From Tubiluchus corallicola (taxonomy: Eukaryota; Priapulida; Priapulimorpha; Priapulimorphida; Tubiluchidae), in assembly GCA_030141605.1 (NCBI GenBank), contig JAQGDQ010000019.1, positions 1,116,001 to 1,180,000 on the forward strand: a DNA stretch of 64,000 bases. The letters run 5' to 3'. Positions 50,701 through 62,920 of this stretch are shown here, one piece after another. The translations under genes were made by a program, and so were the position numbers. The notes beneath the pieces were generated by a model that worked only from the letters and a program-made list of their open reading frames with translations, was not told the origin of the DNA and searched no databases. Numbering within the stretch: position 1 is the first letter of the stretch; the number at the start of each line of letters is the position of its first letter.

Positions 50701-51349
50701 GATGCTTGCATGTTTTTGGTGCTTTCTTTTGGAGCCATAAACTTAAAACGAAAATTTCTCCTTTTGTCGTGTTCCAAGATTTATATTATTGTACGCATGA
50801 TTGATCTGATTTGTTGAATATTTGTGCTCAGCAGACTTGTCAGTTGATTATTTCATTTGGCTACCAATAATAATCGTCACTGTCTTAGCCACATGCTTCT
50901 GCATGTTGGCTTCATTTATTTTATTTACGCCGTCTTTATTTGAGCTCTTGGCGTTATGTTTCCAGCATGTGCTTAGACTTTTATAGTCATGTGGCCAGAG
51001 CAAAGTGGGCAGTTAAGTACCGCTCTTGGTCATTAATGAGAGCTGATTTCACATCTGAATCAACACGGAGCTGTTCTTATGTGACATGGTTAATGGTATA
51101 ATTGGCTGTTATGATACATGGTACTGATTCTGCTGAACTCGCTCCCACGGGGATATGTGATCTGTGTAAATAGTTGTTATTTTGTAAACAAATGGCCAGC
51201 AGCAGGGCGGGGGAGGAATCATAAACTTAATGTAGTTGTATCTCGATTTTTAGAGAATGTTTCGTCAAGCGGGATTCGACCTGCTTTCTATATACTTGTA
51301 TTGCATGTTTCTAGAACGTTCCTTTTCATTTGAACATACTTAACTTTTT

Positions 51350-51476
51350 GTCATCATCGTCATCATCATTATCATCATCGTCATCATCATCATCACTATT
51401 GTCATGGTCTTTGCCACCATCACTATTATATTAGCATTATTGCCATCAACGTCATCACCACCATCATCATCATTAT
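51350..51476 (+). repeat. ATC/TCA trinucleotide-rich tract
   Basis: Imperfect (TCA)n/(ATC)n over about 125 bp, with runs such as tcatcatcatcatcactatt. A low-complexity microsatellite. Confidence 0.95.
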
Positions 51477-51984
51477 GCTCCTAGTCTTGTTTTGTCATTG
51501 TTCTTTTGAAAATGACAATGTGAAAAACTGAATGTGCAGAATAATTGTTAAAAGCTAAAGTTTTTTTTTAAAATGAGGAGGTTGGGATCATTATTCGCAC
51601 AGATTGTGTGTGACATTCTGAAGATATTTTATTTTGTGATTTAGTGGGTGTTTCATTGATGTCCTTTGATGTTGATACTCTGCCCTCGTCAAGGCTCTCT
51701 GGTGACTCAACACAGATGAAGAGTTGTGGATGAGATTAACCCCCGTATGGGGCTAATGCTTTCTAACCTTGCTACATCTCTGCGGACGGGGATGTTGTAA
51801 ATACATTATAGCAGTGGTCTACCCGGCGTACCCGCATTTAAAAATTATCAGCGTTCTTCTAGCTAGTTCTAATAAATGCAGTTGCTCACATTTATCTTCA
51901 CAGCGTAATTTAAGCAGCTATGAAGAAATAAACATACCTTGCGTGACACTAGGCCTTACGCCTACTGCTGCATTTCAGGGTAAT

Positions 51985-52035
51985 AGTAAACACATAAATA
52001 TACAAAAAGTCGAGATCAGCTGCCTATAACATACA
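51985..52035 (+). repeat. Left arm of a 51-bp perfect inverted repeat
   Basis: This arm begins agtaaacacataaatataca and ends ctgcctataacataca. It is the exact reverse complement of 52174-52224. The arms are separated by 138 bp. Perfect identity over 51 bp suggests recent origin. It could be the termini of a short MITE-like element or a palindromic duplication. Confidence 0.9.
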
Positions 52036-52173
52036 AAGTACAAGCCCTTAACTACGTGTCAGTCTGACATAGGCTCGTCCCATTATTGGCTGTATAATGG
52101 ACTAGCAGTAAATTTTGTTCCTTGTGAACAAATAGATTACAAATTTATTCTGAAGTGTGACGAATAGAACATA

Positions 52174-52224
52174 TGTATGTTATAGGCAGCTGATCTCGAC
52201 TTTTTGTATATTTATGTGTTTACT
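52174..52224 (-). repeat. Right arm of the 51-bp perfect inverted repeat
   Basis: Exact reverse complement of 51985-52035, starting tgtatgttataggcagctga. It is followed after about 25 bp by a TA/GA microsatellite. A transcript through both arms could form a long hairpin RNA. Confidence 0.9.
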
Positions 52225-52248
52225 ACTAGTAAATGGTAGATGGTAAAT

Positions 52249-52350
<102 letters not shown>

Positions 52351-54130
52351 AGAGGTTGTACTATTTCGTGAATAAGCTATTTATCTAAGATATTAACGCC
52401 GTCTCTGACGTCGTAATTTTAGCAAATTAGCTTAATTAGGCCTATACTAAGAATTCTCTTCTATACTAAACCGCGTTTTTCAAACAAGTATAGTTTATTT
52501 TGTGATTTGAAGCGTACTTCAAAATGTTTTTATGACTAGTGATGATTTATGCTGCAGTATGGCGAAAAGAAAGCTCCTCTAGAGAACTTTATACACGAAT
52601 AAGACATTGGCATAACGTGGCTGTAACTCTTATACTATTTATTAATTTGCAGATTGAAGTTTACCCTGAAAATCCATCTTTTTCTATATATACATCCTTT
52701 ACACTGGGTCCCATTACTCTCCTAGGTTACTCTGATTTTCAGATAGCTTTGGTAATTTGTGTGATGCTTTGTTCTGGTTAAACTGTCCCGGCGGCTGTTG
52801 ACATAAATTATTAAAGAGCTGTTTCATCCGCATAAATTAAGTCTTCGTTTTGCATGCATAACGAATAAGAAATAATCTGTTGTTCAACTGTATAGGGAAG
52901 CTATAATATACGATATATATCATATTAAGGACAGTGGAACAGCTGGATAGTAACGGGCATGAGCTTAGCGACCGAACTAAGTAACGTTGAGCCTGGTTGG
53001 TAATTTGACAGATGGCCATGAGAAAAATCGCTTCTGGACGGTTACATCTTCCTTATATATATATATATTATGGAATATGCCACCAGCTATTTAACACATT
53101 GGGGAAGAATGTGTAACGTCGGTTCAGTATCTTTGGAAGACTATTTTTGATAATTAGACTGGTTCCAGTTCCAGCACAACTGTCAGCATGGTAAACGTAA
53201 TTAATAAGCCTTGTCGCTGAGTAATGTTAATAAATGAGTAAGTTTGTTAAAACTGCAGAGCGCAGTTAAAAACTGTATTACTGTTTATACAAATGATAAA
53301 AACTAGTTTAAAATAAAGTTAATTTACCGAGCAATGTTTATTTTCCACGCAGTTTACACATCACATATGTATGAAAAAACATCACATATCAAGAGCAAAC
53401 ACAAGTTATGCAAACAACCATTAAAAATCTAACTAAATTTTCCAAATTGTTTCACTTTGCTATTCAATAATCTAATTAAATAAGGTAAAGGCGAAAGTTT
53501 TTGATAAACTGTAGAATCCAAACGAGTTTTCCGAGGTTACCAATAAGGCCAAACTGGTATACATTATAGTTGTTTAATTTCGTAAACATTATCTGCTTTT
53601 TTTTATCATTGCACTCGTATTTACAGTTTACTTTATACACGAAATTATCGTCTTGAATCAATAACAGTGCAAAAAAAAAACACATGTGGCCGGCGTGACG
53701 AACGCCATCTTTACATGTGTATTGGGCTTACAGTGCGCCGAAGTGAAGAAAATATGATCCAGTGGTAGTGTCACTTGCTTGTACACATACGTGTATTTAA
53801 ACTATTATTTGTCGTTTCATTAACTATTCGAAAATACAGTATGTGCATGTCACGTATCGTGACTGCACTCGTAGTGCTCCCTCCCTGGACAACAAAAAAC
53901 ACTCGCTAATTTTTGTGAAAGAGTTGTTGATCAATAATCAATAAAAGCTGTGTTTTGTTTTTCGGGAACAAAGAGGCCAATTTTCAATTGCGAAATAGGC
54001 ATTTACTGAATGTGTTGAACCTGCAACACAGAGCACGGATTACATTAAACTTGACTAGATATGTTTTATAAATTTCTACAGTTGTTTTTTTAAGTTTGGT
54101 TCGCATAGAACTTGAAGTTTCAAAGGAAAG
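52351..54130 (+). other. TRIM9: TRIM9 intron 1, 52.4-54.1 kb
   Basis: AT-rich unique sequence with a short (TA)n near 53056. I see no gene. Confidence 0.75.
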
Positions 54131-54141
54131 AAACATGAGGT

Positions 54142-54215
54142 GAGAAAGAAAAAGAAAAAGGAAAAGGATAATAAGAATAGAAAGACGAGGAGAGAAAGAG
54201 AAAGAAAAAAGAAGC
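54142..54215 (+). repeat. Polypurine tract upstream of TRIM9 exon 2
   Basis: An almost pure A/G strand (gagaaagaaaaagaaaaagg and onward) of about 74 bp, interrupted by a few pyrimidines. It lies about 530 bp before the exon 2 acceptor. The Lys-rich frame over it is a composition artefact. Confidence 0.9.
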
Positions 54216-54743
54216 CGGGTAGCCAAATGGGGGAGACGAGATTATGGAAAAGATATGCATTATTTGCATACTTGGTTCCTCTTATATTTTTGTTGGTTGC
54301 TACAAGATCTAAACGTCAACAGGGGAAAGATTGCCCAACACCTGCTGTTCTGTTTAACTTTTGTCTAGGTTGCATTCAACAACTTTAGTGAATGTTCTGC
54401 GAAATTTACCTGTTTTTCTCATCATACCTGGCTCACACCTGCTGATTTGTTTGCTCTCTTGGCACGTGTGCTTTGTTTTGCTGTGTTAATGGCAAACACA
54501 CGCGCTTTACGTCGAAAAAATTTTAGTTTATTTTTACTCAAGTTTGTTTACTGGCGTCGGCTGTTGGATTTGTGGCATGAATGCAAATTTAAATGCTTCT
54601 TTTTGGCGTAAAAATGTAAAATTACAGTCCATCACAAAAGAATATTACTTTGCCTGATGTAATGCAGCGTGACATATGCCGAGTTCTTTACTACGTCTGA
54701 ATTGTAACTATCCCGCTAAATTTTGTTTATTTGTTTATTTCAG

Positions 54744-54839
54744 ACCGAACTTTCACAGACGTTACAAGCATTATCAGAAAAACTCAAAGCTGGCACAGAA
54801 TTCTTGACCCGGTTGAAATCACTACCCGAGAAAGTTCAG
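54744..54839 (+). CDS. TRIM9: TRIM9 coding exon 2 (start of coiled coil)
   Basis: 32 codons beginning TELSQTLQALSEKLKAGTEF and ending ..KSLPEKVQ, residues 261-292. It aligns directly with human TRIM9 just after the ALGAM..HK end of the B-box 2 exon (SQLSQALNGLSDRAKEAKEF). The heptad-like pattern is expected of the TRIM coiled coil, which forms antiparallel dimers. The acceptor is TTTGTTTATTTCAG and the donor is CAG|GTGAGT, both strong, phase 0 at both ends. Confidence 0.95.
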
Positions 54840-57800
54840 GTGAGTTACAGTTAATTCATATAAATCATTTAAGGCGTATCGTTTGACTCTTATTGCAGTT
54901 CGTATCTTCTAGTTATAGCGTGTTGTAGTAAATTATTTTATGGATTGTGGCCTGTTGTGTTGGTTTACATGTGTTTTTACATCTAAGTTCTAGCAACATG
55001 ATACGTTGAATATGGCAGTACATTTACAAAAAGTATAGTTAGTTTAATAATAACCACATCTTAAGACTTTAGTCATATTCTGTAAATTGGCCACATTGTA
55101 ATGCTACCAAGTACCATTAGCTTATGTCACTTTTAATTGTAATTTTAAAAATATTCATTTTCTTTTGATTGTAGCAGTTCATTAGGCATTTAGCAGTTCA
55201 TTTTTTGTTAAAGCAGTTATCATAATGGTCATTTGCCAATAATCCTTTGTTCAATTAATTGGCTTATTAGACCACAAAAATAGGATATAAACAAAAAGGG
55301 TCTTAGAGGAGAGTGGTTGCACAAATGTAGAATACTCTTCCTTCTCTGTATGGAAAGTCTGTTCAGGATTTGGGTATCATAGTCAATGATATGTGTAAGC
55401 TGCTTTTAAATTGCTATTTTACTACCCTTTTTTACGAACAGCCTTGCCTTTCATAAGACCTTCCCTTTTTTGTCTGCTCGCCCGAGTTTTACTTTGCCGT
55501 GGCTTCTAGTCAATTACTGGGTTTTTATGACCCGGTAATGGTTATGAATGGCACCTAAATGAGTCACCGCGAAACAATAGCTTCTCGTAATGGTCTCTTC
55601 ACAATAGACAGCTAGTCATGATTAGTATTTTGCGTGTTAGAGGGAATAAATTCAGCTTAGTTAACCATCGCCAGCAGTAACGTCTTTTCTGCGACACTTG
55701 CAGGGCCCCAAAGAAACGAACACGCAGACGGTTTCGAGATGCTGAACTTGAATACTGGCTTCTTTGCCGTTACAGTGGCTGCCTCAATATAAAACTGGAT
55801 GACTAAAATGAATGAGTAAATAAATAAGTGATTGAGTCAGTCAGTCGGCCAGTCAGTGGGTGCTAGGCTGATTAGTCAGTCAACCACTCGTCAGTGTCTG
55901 CAGGCTATCTGTTCAGCCACACTGTAAGTCAATATGTTAGTCAGTAGTCAGTTAGTTGGGTGAACCGGTCAAACAGCAAATGAAGGAAAAAGTGAACAAG
56001 ATAACGAATGATTAATAAATCAATAAACAAATGTTTCGGTGGAGTGTAGAAGTGAATGGATGAATGAATGAACGAACGAACGAAAAGCAGCTATATAGTC
56101 TTGCTGTTCAAATTGTTTTGATAACTTGAGAAATGAACTTTGAGTTGATATGTCCAAATACGAAAATGTTGTCATTTGTTCAAATTTGCAAATAATGTTT
56201 TCATGCTTAAAAGCCCGTTCAATTCCTGTGCATGCATTTTGTACATTAGACGATATAATGACAATATTGAATCAGCAGCATCGCCAGGCATTTTGCGTGA
56301 TGAATCGATTCCAGAATCATCAAAATAATTTATCCAAATATCCGTCATATTTATTCAAATGATAAAAATACGTTAGAAAAGAAGCCTGACGATCAAATGA
56401 GGCAATTTAGTTAATGTGCACGAATGCTTTTAATATATGGAAGAAATGCTCGTGGCGTCTGTTTAAATACGTGGAATGGAAACGTTACACATTTCGTTGA
56501 CTAGGCTTCACAAAAATTACTAATTAAGTCATGCAGCGTAATACGTACGACTATTTGGCCTTGCGGTGTTCGTTCAAACTATTGTACCAACTATTTGCAA
56601 TAAGTGACCTGAGGTTAGAGATATTAGTCATATTAATATGTAAATAAAATTTGTAGAATCTTTCCTTATTTGTTTTCCTTTTTAAAACTGTAAGAGTACT
56701 TAGGCGATCATAGTGCAAAATGCGCGGACTGGAAGAATTTGAGTCATTCATTTTTTTGCTCTGCAGCATTCATTTGTTTGTTTGTTTGTTCGTTTTTTCT
56801 TCGTTTCCTTTTGTCTTTAATTCAATTAAATTTGCAATCCTTTTCGAATTCGATAGTTTGCTCATTAGTACAAGATTTGGGTAGAAGTTTTTGCTTTACC
56901 ATAACATCCTAAGGTAGGGTGTGATTTCGTATAAAGTCTAATTTGTTGTCTGTCGCTTAATTGGTTTGCTGTGTCACAAAACAAATGCGGATGCTGAATA
57001 TTGCATTGCTGAAAGAACTCTGCTTGTACGTCACACGTGTGCTCCTAATTTCTTCTTCATTATTAGGTTAACTACTCCGCAACTAACAAAACTGTTTATC
57101 ACAAATTTGTCAAGCTTGGTCTGTGAGAACAGAAGGTATTTTACAACCATTACAAATTATTTTCATGAATATATGGCTTCGCTCTCCAATACCTACTTAT
57201 AATATAGACACGAGTGCGTGTCTGGGTGGGTGTGACGAGAACACTACCTGCGTAACTCATATAAGAAATCTGAATGGAATTACCTCCCAGTTACGCCCAG
57301 GTATCCAGTGAATATAATTATTACATTTATTGGCAGGTAATTGCTTTACAGCCCCCACGCGCAAAATGTCACATTATCGTTCAGTCCTCCATTCAGTTAA
57401 CACCTGACAGATTATGAAATATTCAGCCAGGTGGGTTAATTCATTAATCATGTTTTCCTAGCTACATCGTTTATGATGCATTACTTAGTTGCATCTGAGG
57501 CAAAAATGTTTATAGAAGTGCCTGCAACGTTTCTTTCAGTTGCCTACATAAAGTACTTGAAGTAAGAACAAAATATTTATTTAAACAGCCGGATGCCTAT
57601 TGATAATTCATATGTATCTAAGAGTGCGAGAAATTTCTTGGAAAAATCTAAAGTACAATATCTAGTGAGCTGCGGAGTACACCAAGTATTTTAAGTGCGG
57701 CAACGGTACCCTCCGTGGGATGTGATACATTGTGATAGTTCCTAATAGAAACAAATCTCGAAGAAGCTAGAAAGTCTGTGGTCCTTGAAATTTTTCATAT

Positions 57801-58023
57801 ATTGAAATAGGAAACTTCCTCTGTACACGAAAGATATTTGGATTTCCGGAGCATTAGTTTACTATGTATTCACTAGTAAAATACAAAAGATATGTATTGC
57901 CTTTTATGCCCATTTTTTTTTCAAAATCATGATTTGTGCGAAAGGCCATGCCACAACTAATTTATTTAAAATTCGTAATAGTTTGAAACATTTGCATTTG
58001 TAAGCAGGATAATTATACTTTAG
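54840..58023 (+). other. TRIM9: TRIM9 intron 2
   Basis: A 3184-bp phase-0 intron. It contains tetranucleotide-type low complexity at 55800-56085 (cagt and gaat/gaac words), a (TTTG)n at 56773-56790, and a small hairpin ttactgggt/acccggtaa near 55515. No gene was seen. Confidence 0.8.
55800..56085 (+). repeat. Degenerate tetranucleotide cluster
   Basis: Runs of gagtcagtcagtcggccagt, further agtcagt words, then gaatgaatgaatgaacgaac near 56062-56082. The overall texture resembles the reverse complement of the tract at 48640-48840 (ttcattcagtcagtcaatca). Confidence 0.7.
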
Positions 58024-58161
58024 GAAAACTGTAAAACCTTTGAGAAAGGAATCATCTCAGATTGTGATCTGATCATTGCTGCTGTAGAACGGCGAAAAGA
58101 GGAACTTATTAAACACGTGCGGGAGGAGCGGGACTTCAAAATTCGCACACTAAAAGAGCAG
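58024..58161 (+). CDS. TRIM9: TRIM9 coding exon 3 (coiled coil, central)
   Basis: 46 codons, residues 293-338. It begins ENCKTFEKGIISDCDLIIAA, then VERRKEELIKHVREERDFKI, and ends RTLKEQ. It matches human ENSVEFEACLVAQCDALIDA..NRRKAQLLARVNKE. The acceptor ATACTTTAG and the donor CAG|GTATAG are acceptable, phase 0 at both ends. The high E/K/R content with spaced hydrophobics continues the coiled coil. Confidence 0.95.
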
Positions 58162-58525
58162 GTATAGTACTTGTTGTTAAATATTTAAATATTGAATGTA
58201 ATAGTAAAAATTTGTACAGCATTGTTCTCAGAAATTCTTTCACGCTGACCTGTTCATATAGTTGAATAACTAAGTCAAGTTTTTCTTATTTAACTACAAT
58301 TGGTTAGTCATTCTTCTTGTTTCAGTAAGTCGATTAAACAATTTTGCATTTGCTTCGATTGAATCAGGGTTCCTATAATCTTGATTGTAGAAGTCACCTG
58401 TATTTGGTAAACTTATGTAGGAAGTTCAACCAATGTCAGGTTGTAATAGAGAAACCTGAAAAGTGTTAATGAACTGCAAGTTAGCCCTTAATGGATATAT
58501 AACTGTTTTGTGTGATTTCTCACAG
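58162..58525 (+). other. TRIM9: TRIM9 intron 3
   Basis: A 364-bp phase-0 intron with nothing recognisable inside. Confidence 0.9.
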
Positions 58526-58621
58526 GTCACAGAATGTTCACATCGAATAGCACACACCACTGGCTTGTTACAGTTCTGCATAGAAGCACTAAAAGAACCA
58601 GATTCCGGAGCATTTTTACAA
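58526..58621 (+). CDS. TRIM9: TRIM9 coding exon 4 (end of coiled coil, start of COS box)
   Basis: 32 codons, residues 339-370: VTECSHRIAHTTGLLQFCIE then ALKEPDSGAFLQ. It corresponds to human ISHCTVKLRQTTGLMEYCLE..KENDPSGFLQ. The TTGLLQFCIE helix and the D-x-x-x-FLQ turn belong to the first COS helix region, which mediates microtubule association in the C-I TRIM subfamily. The acceptor is TTTCTCACAG and the donor is CAA|GTAAAA, phase 0. Confidence 0.95.
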
Positions 58622-59611
58622 GTAAAATGATTGGTTTTTTTTCGTTATTGAGCATTGGACATTGAATTTAATGCTACATGTTAACTTCGTTGATATTGTG
58701 AAGGCAAGGTATTAATGAAAACACAGGCTAAAGAAGCCAGACTCACAGGACTGCAGTTTGGTCTCAGAAGTGATAATCGCTAATTATAACTTTTGACTAT
58801 TTGGGCCCTCTGAGACAATATGGGGGCGTTTTAGCACATTCTCTTGATTGTCGGATTGACTATTTACTGGATGTGTTTTGACAGGAAAAGTTTCATGTAA
58901 GGTTAATAATACTCTTTTCTCTGTCAGTATCCAACCTAACAGTACCGAGGACAGAAACGGAATAGTATATCTTGCTTACTGACCAGGATTACCTAATTAA
59001 GAAAAGAGTACAGCAATTTTTCCATCAGCATGGGGATAGTACATTTGTTAAAATAGCCAAGAAAGAACTTTTTTATCAGAATTTTTAGTATGTATGGCAG
59101 TTTTCATCAATTAATGATTACTAAACGTAAATAATACACCTTTTCTTTACCATAGAAAATGCCAGGTTAACTTTTTACTGCATGTATACTGAATTTGAAT
59201 ATTTTTAGCTCTTAATTCATTATTCCTACAAGACGTGGTACCATGCCATGAGCTTGTTCTGCTGTCCCTGTTCAGATTGACGTCCCTAATTAGAATGTTG
59301 CATTTAAACATATGCTATCTTCCTGACAGTCCCAAGAAGTTCCAAAATCGCTATTACCGTGTCGTGTATTTGGTGCTATATATAGGCCCTGGTGCTGGCC
59401 GAGTTGCATATAAATTTTAGTTCTTTGACAAGCTTGTTTCAAATGAAAACTGCATTTGAAAAATTTAGCATAAATTTTTTTGAGCATTGAATGGCATTGA
59501 ACCGTGTAAACAGAATATAAAAATAAAGTTATATACATAATTTTTACATACTGGCACTTCCTATGAACAGTTTTGAACGTTATAACGTTATCATTGTTAT
59601 CAATTTTTCAG
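58622..59611 (+). other. TRIM9: TRIM9 intron 4
   Basis: A 990-bp phase-0 intron. I see no repeats or genes. The short frames on both strands have no support. Confidence 0.9.
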
Positions 59612-59768
59612 ATTGGCAATGGCCTTATTAATCGGGTTGCTAATGTGGACTTGACGTGGCACAAAGATGTTCCGTCAACACCAAGGGTCCCAGCTGAATT
59701 TGATCTCACCCTCGATCTCAAATCAGTCATCAATCTCATTGACTCACTGGATTTTCTTCAAATGAAAC
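59612..59768 (+). CDS. TRIM9: TRIM9 coding exon 5 (COS box)
   Basis: 52 codons plus one base, residues 371-422: IGNGLINRVANVDLTWHKDV, then PAEFDLTLDLKSVINLIDSL, then DFLQMK. It matches human ISDALIRRV..TTDFDLSLDNSPLLQSIHQLDFVQVK and completes the COS box. The acceptor is CAATTTTTCAG and the donor is AAAC|GTGAGT, phase 1, where the FN3-encoding exon should join. No FN3 or SPRY exon was found in the remaining 4.2 kb, so the gene continues past the right edge of the window. Confidence 0.95.
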
Positions 59769-61663
59769 GTGAGTACAGTTTTTATATGTGGTTACTTTTT
59801 TCACTCCAGGTTTTGTCTCACTTCTCTCTTTATTTGGCCGTCTGCTTTTATAAAATTAGGTAACCAAAAAAAGAATCGTCCACACTACCTAATTTATACC
59901 TTTTTCTAGAGTCCAGTGGCATCGCTACCCAAAGGGGCGGGCCATTTTCCATACCTTGGAAATTGTGAAAGTGTACATTTCAGACGGTTTTGGCTGCAGT
60001 CAGTACTCAGTGCATGACTGTACTTGATGTAGTTGGCAAGTTGACAGGACAGTAACCTATCTCATTATATGACTTGATATGACACTAACTACTTTTATGT
60101 CCTCCCTCAAAGAACTAAAGAGCTAGGGCAGTTTGCATAGGACTCACTTGCCAGTTTACTGATTAGATCCAACATCGCTTAACTTGGCAGCCAAGCAGGC
60201 CCATGAATTTTGGAACATATCTAAATCAGTGGCTTCAGGGCCATGAAAATACAAAAAGGCAGAAAAATGAATGTGCAAGTAGCTATCAGCACTCTCACAG
60301 ACCCAGAGATTACATGGTTCAATGCTACCTATCTGTCATTAATATTTTCTATGGAGGTCTATGTATACGAATGTAGGAATATTTTAGAAATAGCTGTTTG
60401 GCTTCACTGTTGCTTTAGATCTTAGATATGTACTGGATAACAGGTGAGAGAAGTATTAATACATTTTTGGCATGTACCAGGTTGCATAATAATTAGAAAA
60501 GTTGTAGTATTAACTACAAAGACAATGATGTTCTTATCAGCTAGATAACTGGGGTTAATTTTGTTGACGAGTGAAATAAAAGTTCCCTATAAACTCTTGC
60601 AAAGCGCTTACTATGAACTGGACTGAAAGGCCCTTTCTGTTAGGGCTAGCTACTTGCTTTTCTTTCTCATTGCTTGGCTGTAATTATTCTAAAGATGTTA
60701 CATTTGTACATTTTTCTTGAATCTGCTACGTGTATTTAATGCTATTTATACAAAAATTATGCACTGTAATAACTACAGTAGTTCTTGTATTTTGAAAGCT
60801 CCATGAATGCAGTTTGATCTTAATTTTTTGTTGCATTAAGTGGTTTGAGATAATTAAATATGCACCACCCTTCACGTGATTGGATTTTCCAAGAGCTCTT
60901 TGTTTGTCGTCATTATAGCTCATGCAGTAGCTCGGTTCTCAAGCGCCATGTTTAATTATTTATGCTCATTTATTGATGAAGTAAGATTGAGCCAACCAGA
61001 TGCTAATTTGCTGTATGGCCGTTTTCATGAAACCTAAAGAAATTAAGGAATGAAAGGCAGATTAAATTGTTGAGCCACCTCTTTCTGAAAGTTTCTTGAA
61101 CGAAAATAAAAAATTCAAAATTTAGAAATGCCTGTTTGACGACATGAACGTTGAAAGTGATATTACTTTTCCTTGTATCAGTAGCTGTGGATTTAATCGT
61201 CTAATTGAGATTGATTTCTATGATCATTTCAATTTAAAAAAGGTGAACGAACTGTCATTTTTATTTAAAAATTTCTCTTTATTAAAAATATTTTCTTTAG
61301 ATTATTTTGAATAAAAATGAAAGAGAAGTGTTAGTCACCCCGTTTCCTGGTGTTACGTCTAAAATTGAGACATGAATTCATTGGTTTCAATGCCAATTTA
61401 AGGTTCATTCAGGTTAACTGAGTAGCAGTGAAATGTGCTTCGACAGAATCGGCACTTTTTATGTTGGAAGTATTTCTGTAATCATGGAAACAACGATGGT
61501 TCTCTTAGAAATTTAGAACCCTAATTTTCCCAGTTAAATGCTGATAAATTAAAGGCTGTTTATCAATTTTTAAATGTTTTCTATTCAGAGTGTTTCTTAG
61601 TCACGAGTGCAGCTAATGGTAGCTGCTTATAATGTTTACACCTTCTATTTTCTCCTGTTGCAG
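59769..61663 (+). other. TRIM9: TRIM9 intron 5, first part
   Basis: Sequence after the exon 5 donor. It is AT-rich, with no recognisable FN3 exon, gene or long repeat, up to the acceptor-like site at 61661-61663. Confidence 0.75.
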
Positions 61664-61686
61664 AAAATTCCACACCTAAGTGTTGA
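61664..61686 (+). other. TRIM9: Candidate alternative terminal exon of TRIM9 (early stop)
   Basis: A good acceptor, ttctcctgttgcag, ends at 61663. Joined to exon 5 in phase 1, it reads QNSTPKC followed by TGA at 61684-61686. A transcript using it would encode a short TRIM9 of about 429 residues that ends after the COS box, lacking FN3 and SPRY. Short TRIM9 isoforms are known in vertebrates, but this one is only inferred. The frame starting at 61664 itself (out of phase) stays open for about 32 codons into the inverted-repeat element. Confidence 0.3.
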
Positions 61687-61731
61687 CAATGCCTGTACGT
61701 CATCTGCTAAAATAACAGAAGCGACGGTGTA

Positions 61732-61804
61732 CAACTGCGCACCGAAGTATTGCACATACAAATAAGCGCTGCGAAAAAAACAGAGGATTTTAACCCCGCA
61801 GGCG
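61732..61804 (+). repeat. Left terminal inverted repeat
   Basis: Begins caactgcgcaccgaagtatt and ends ggattttaaccccgcaggcg. It pairs with 62921-62994 as described under the parent element. Confidence 0.8.
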
Positions 61805-62920
61805 CAGGCAAAGCGTTTAAATTATAGACGCTTCTTAACACGGTTTCGCAATTAGGCAAATTTGGGTTTATGCACAATTTTCAATATGTGACACTGAAGC
61901 GACACTGAGCAGTGCAAAACCGGGTTATGTACGCATGCTATTTTCGTTTTGACCGGGAAACTTTAGATCCGGGCGGAATTAAAACGACTGAAACAAGATC
62001 GGACCGCTTGCCGGTGCACTATGCAAAAACATCGACCGATCATCCGGCAAGGATGCAGGGAAAATGTGCCAGCTAGTATTCAATATCCTTGTTGATTATT
62101 TGCTGCTGTTGTTGCTGTTACTATTGCTTACTTGCTAAATTGACTAAGAAAGAAGGCGCCTCTGAAATAAATAGCCACTTCATTTCGCATAGATGGCGCT
62201 TGTACCATTACCAAGAGCGAGCCAGAGGCACGTTCAAGCGCGTAAACGTTTGTATGATACATGAAATAGTTTGCTGTGCTCTGTTCACACCAGCATACGA
62301 CCTGACCTTGCACTCATTTATAAGTGTGTGCATTTTTGTTATTTGGCCTCTCTAAAGGAATAACTTTTTATTCTTTGTGCCATTTCATTGTACTTTGAAA
62401 TTTCAGTTTACGTTTAATCTAAAAACGAGTTTTAATGACTTGAAAAATGAAATGAGTTTTATAGAATGAACTCAAGTACTTTATATACAGAAAGAAAGCT
62501 TGAAAATTTCTACAATATGTAATGGAACTTATGCAATCACCAGGAATGCTGCAAACAGACGGTTATCAAGATTTTAATGATTTTGCAAATGAAGTACGTT
62601 ATTAAAATGTGCAATTTGGTATGTTTTATCCAGCTGTCACGTTTCATAATGCTATACCGTTTAGCCTACAAGCCCGAAGTTTTTAATGCATTTATTCTGT
62701 GCAAAATGAGCCAAATTCAGGTGTTTGGAAACTACAAATTTTCAGAACATGAATAGTAACACAAGTGTCTTAACATTCATTGTTCTGATAAATAAATCAA
62801 AGTCATACATGCATATAATGCTTTCTCTCATTTAGTTAATAGATGGCGCCTGTTGAATGAAAATGTTTACAACAAATTATTTTCAACACCCACGTCTATT
62901 GAACGCCGCTAACTAACCCC

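Larger units (their letters stand above)
38717..51349 (+). other. TRIM9: TRIM9 intron 1, 38.7-51.3 kb
   Basis: AT-rich sequence with two G+C-richer islands, about 42810-43080 and about 46490-46690, neither with a clear frame. The stretch 48640-48840 is low-complexity (ttca, gtca and ttgg words). Apart from the entries listed separately I find no genes. Confidence 0.65.

Noticed and set aside
51270-51290. A tRNA T-arm around gcgggattcgacctgc
   Set aside because: The loop resembles a B box on the minus strand, but no matching A box or acceptor stem lies at the right distance.
54140-54388. Lys/Arg-rich frame near TRIM9 exon 2
   Set aside because: It is produced by the polypurine tract and has no link to the exon frame.
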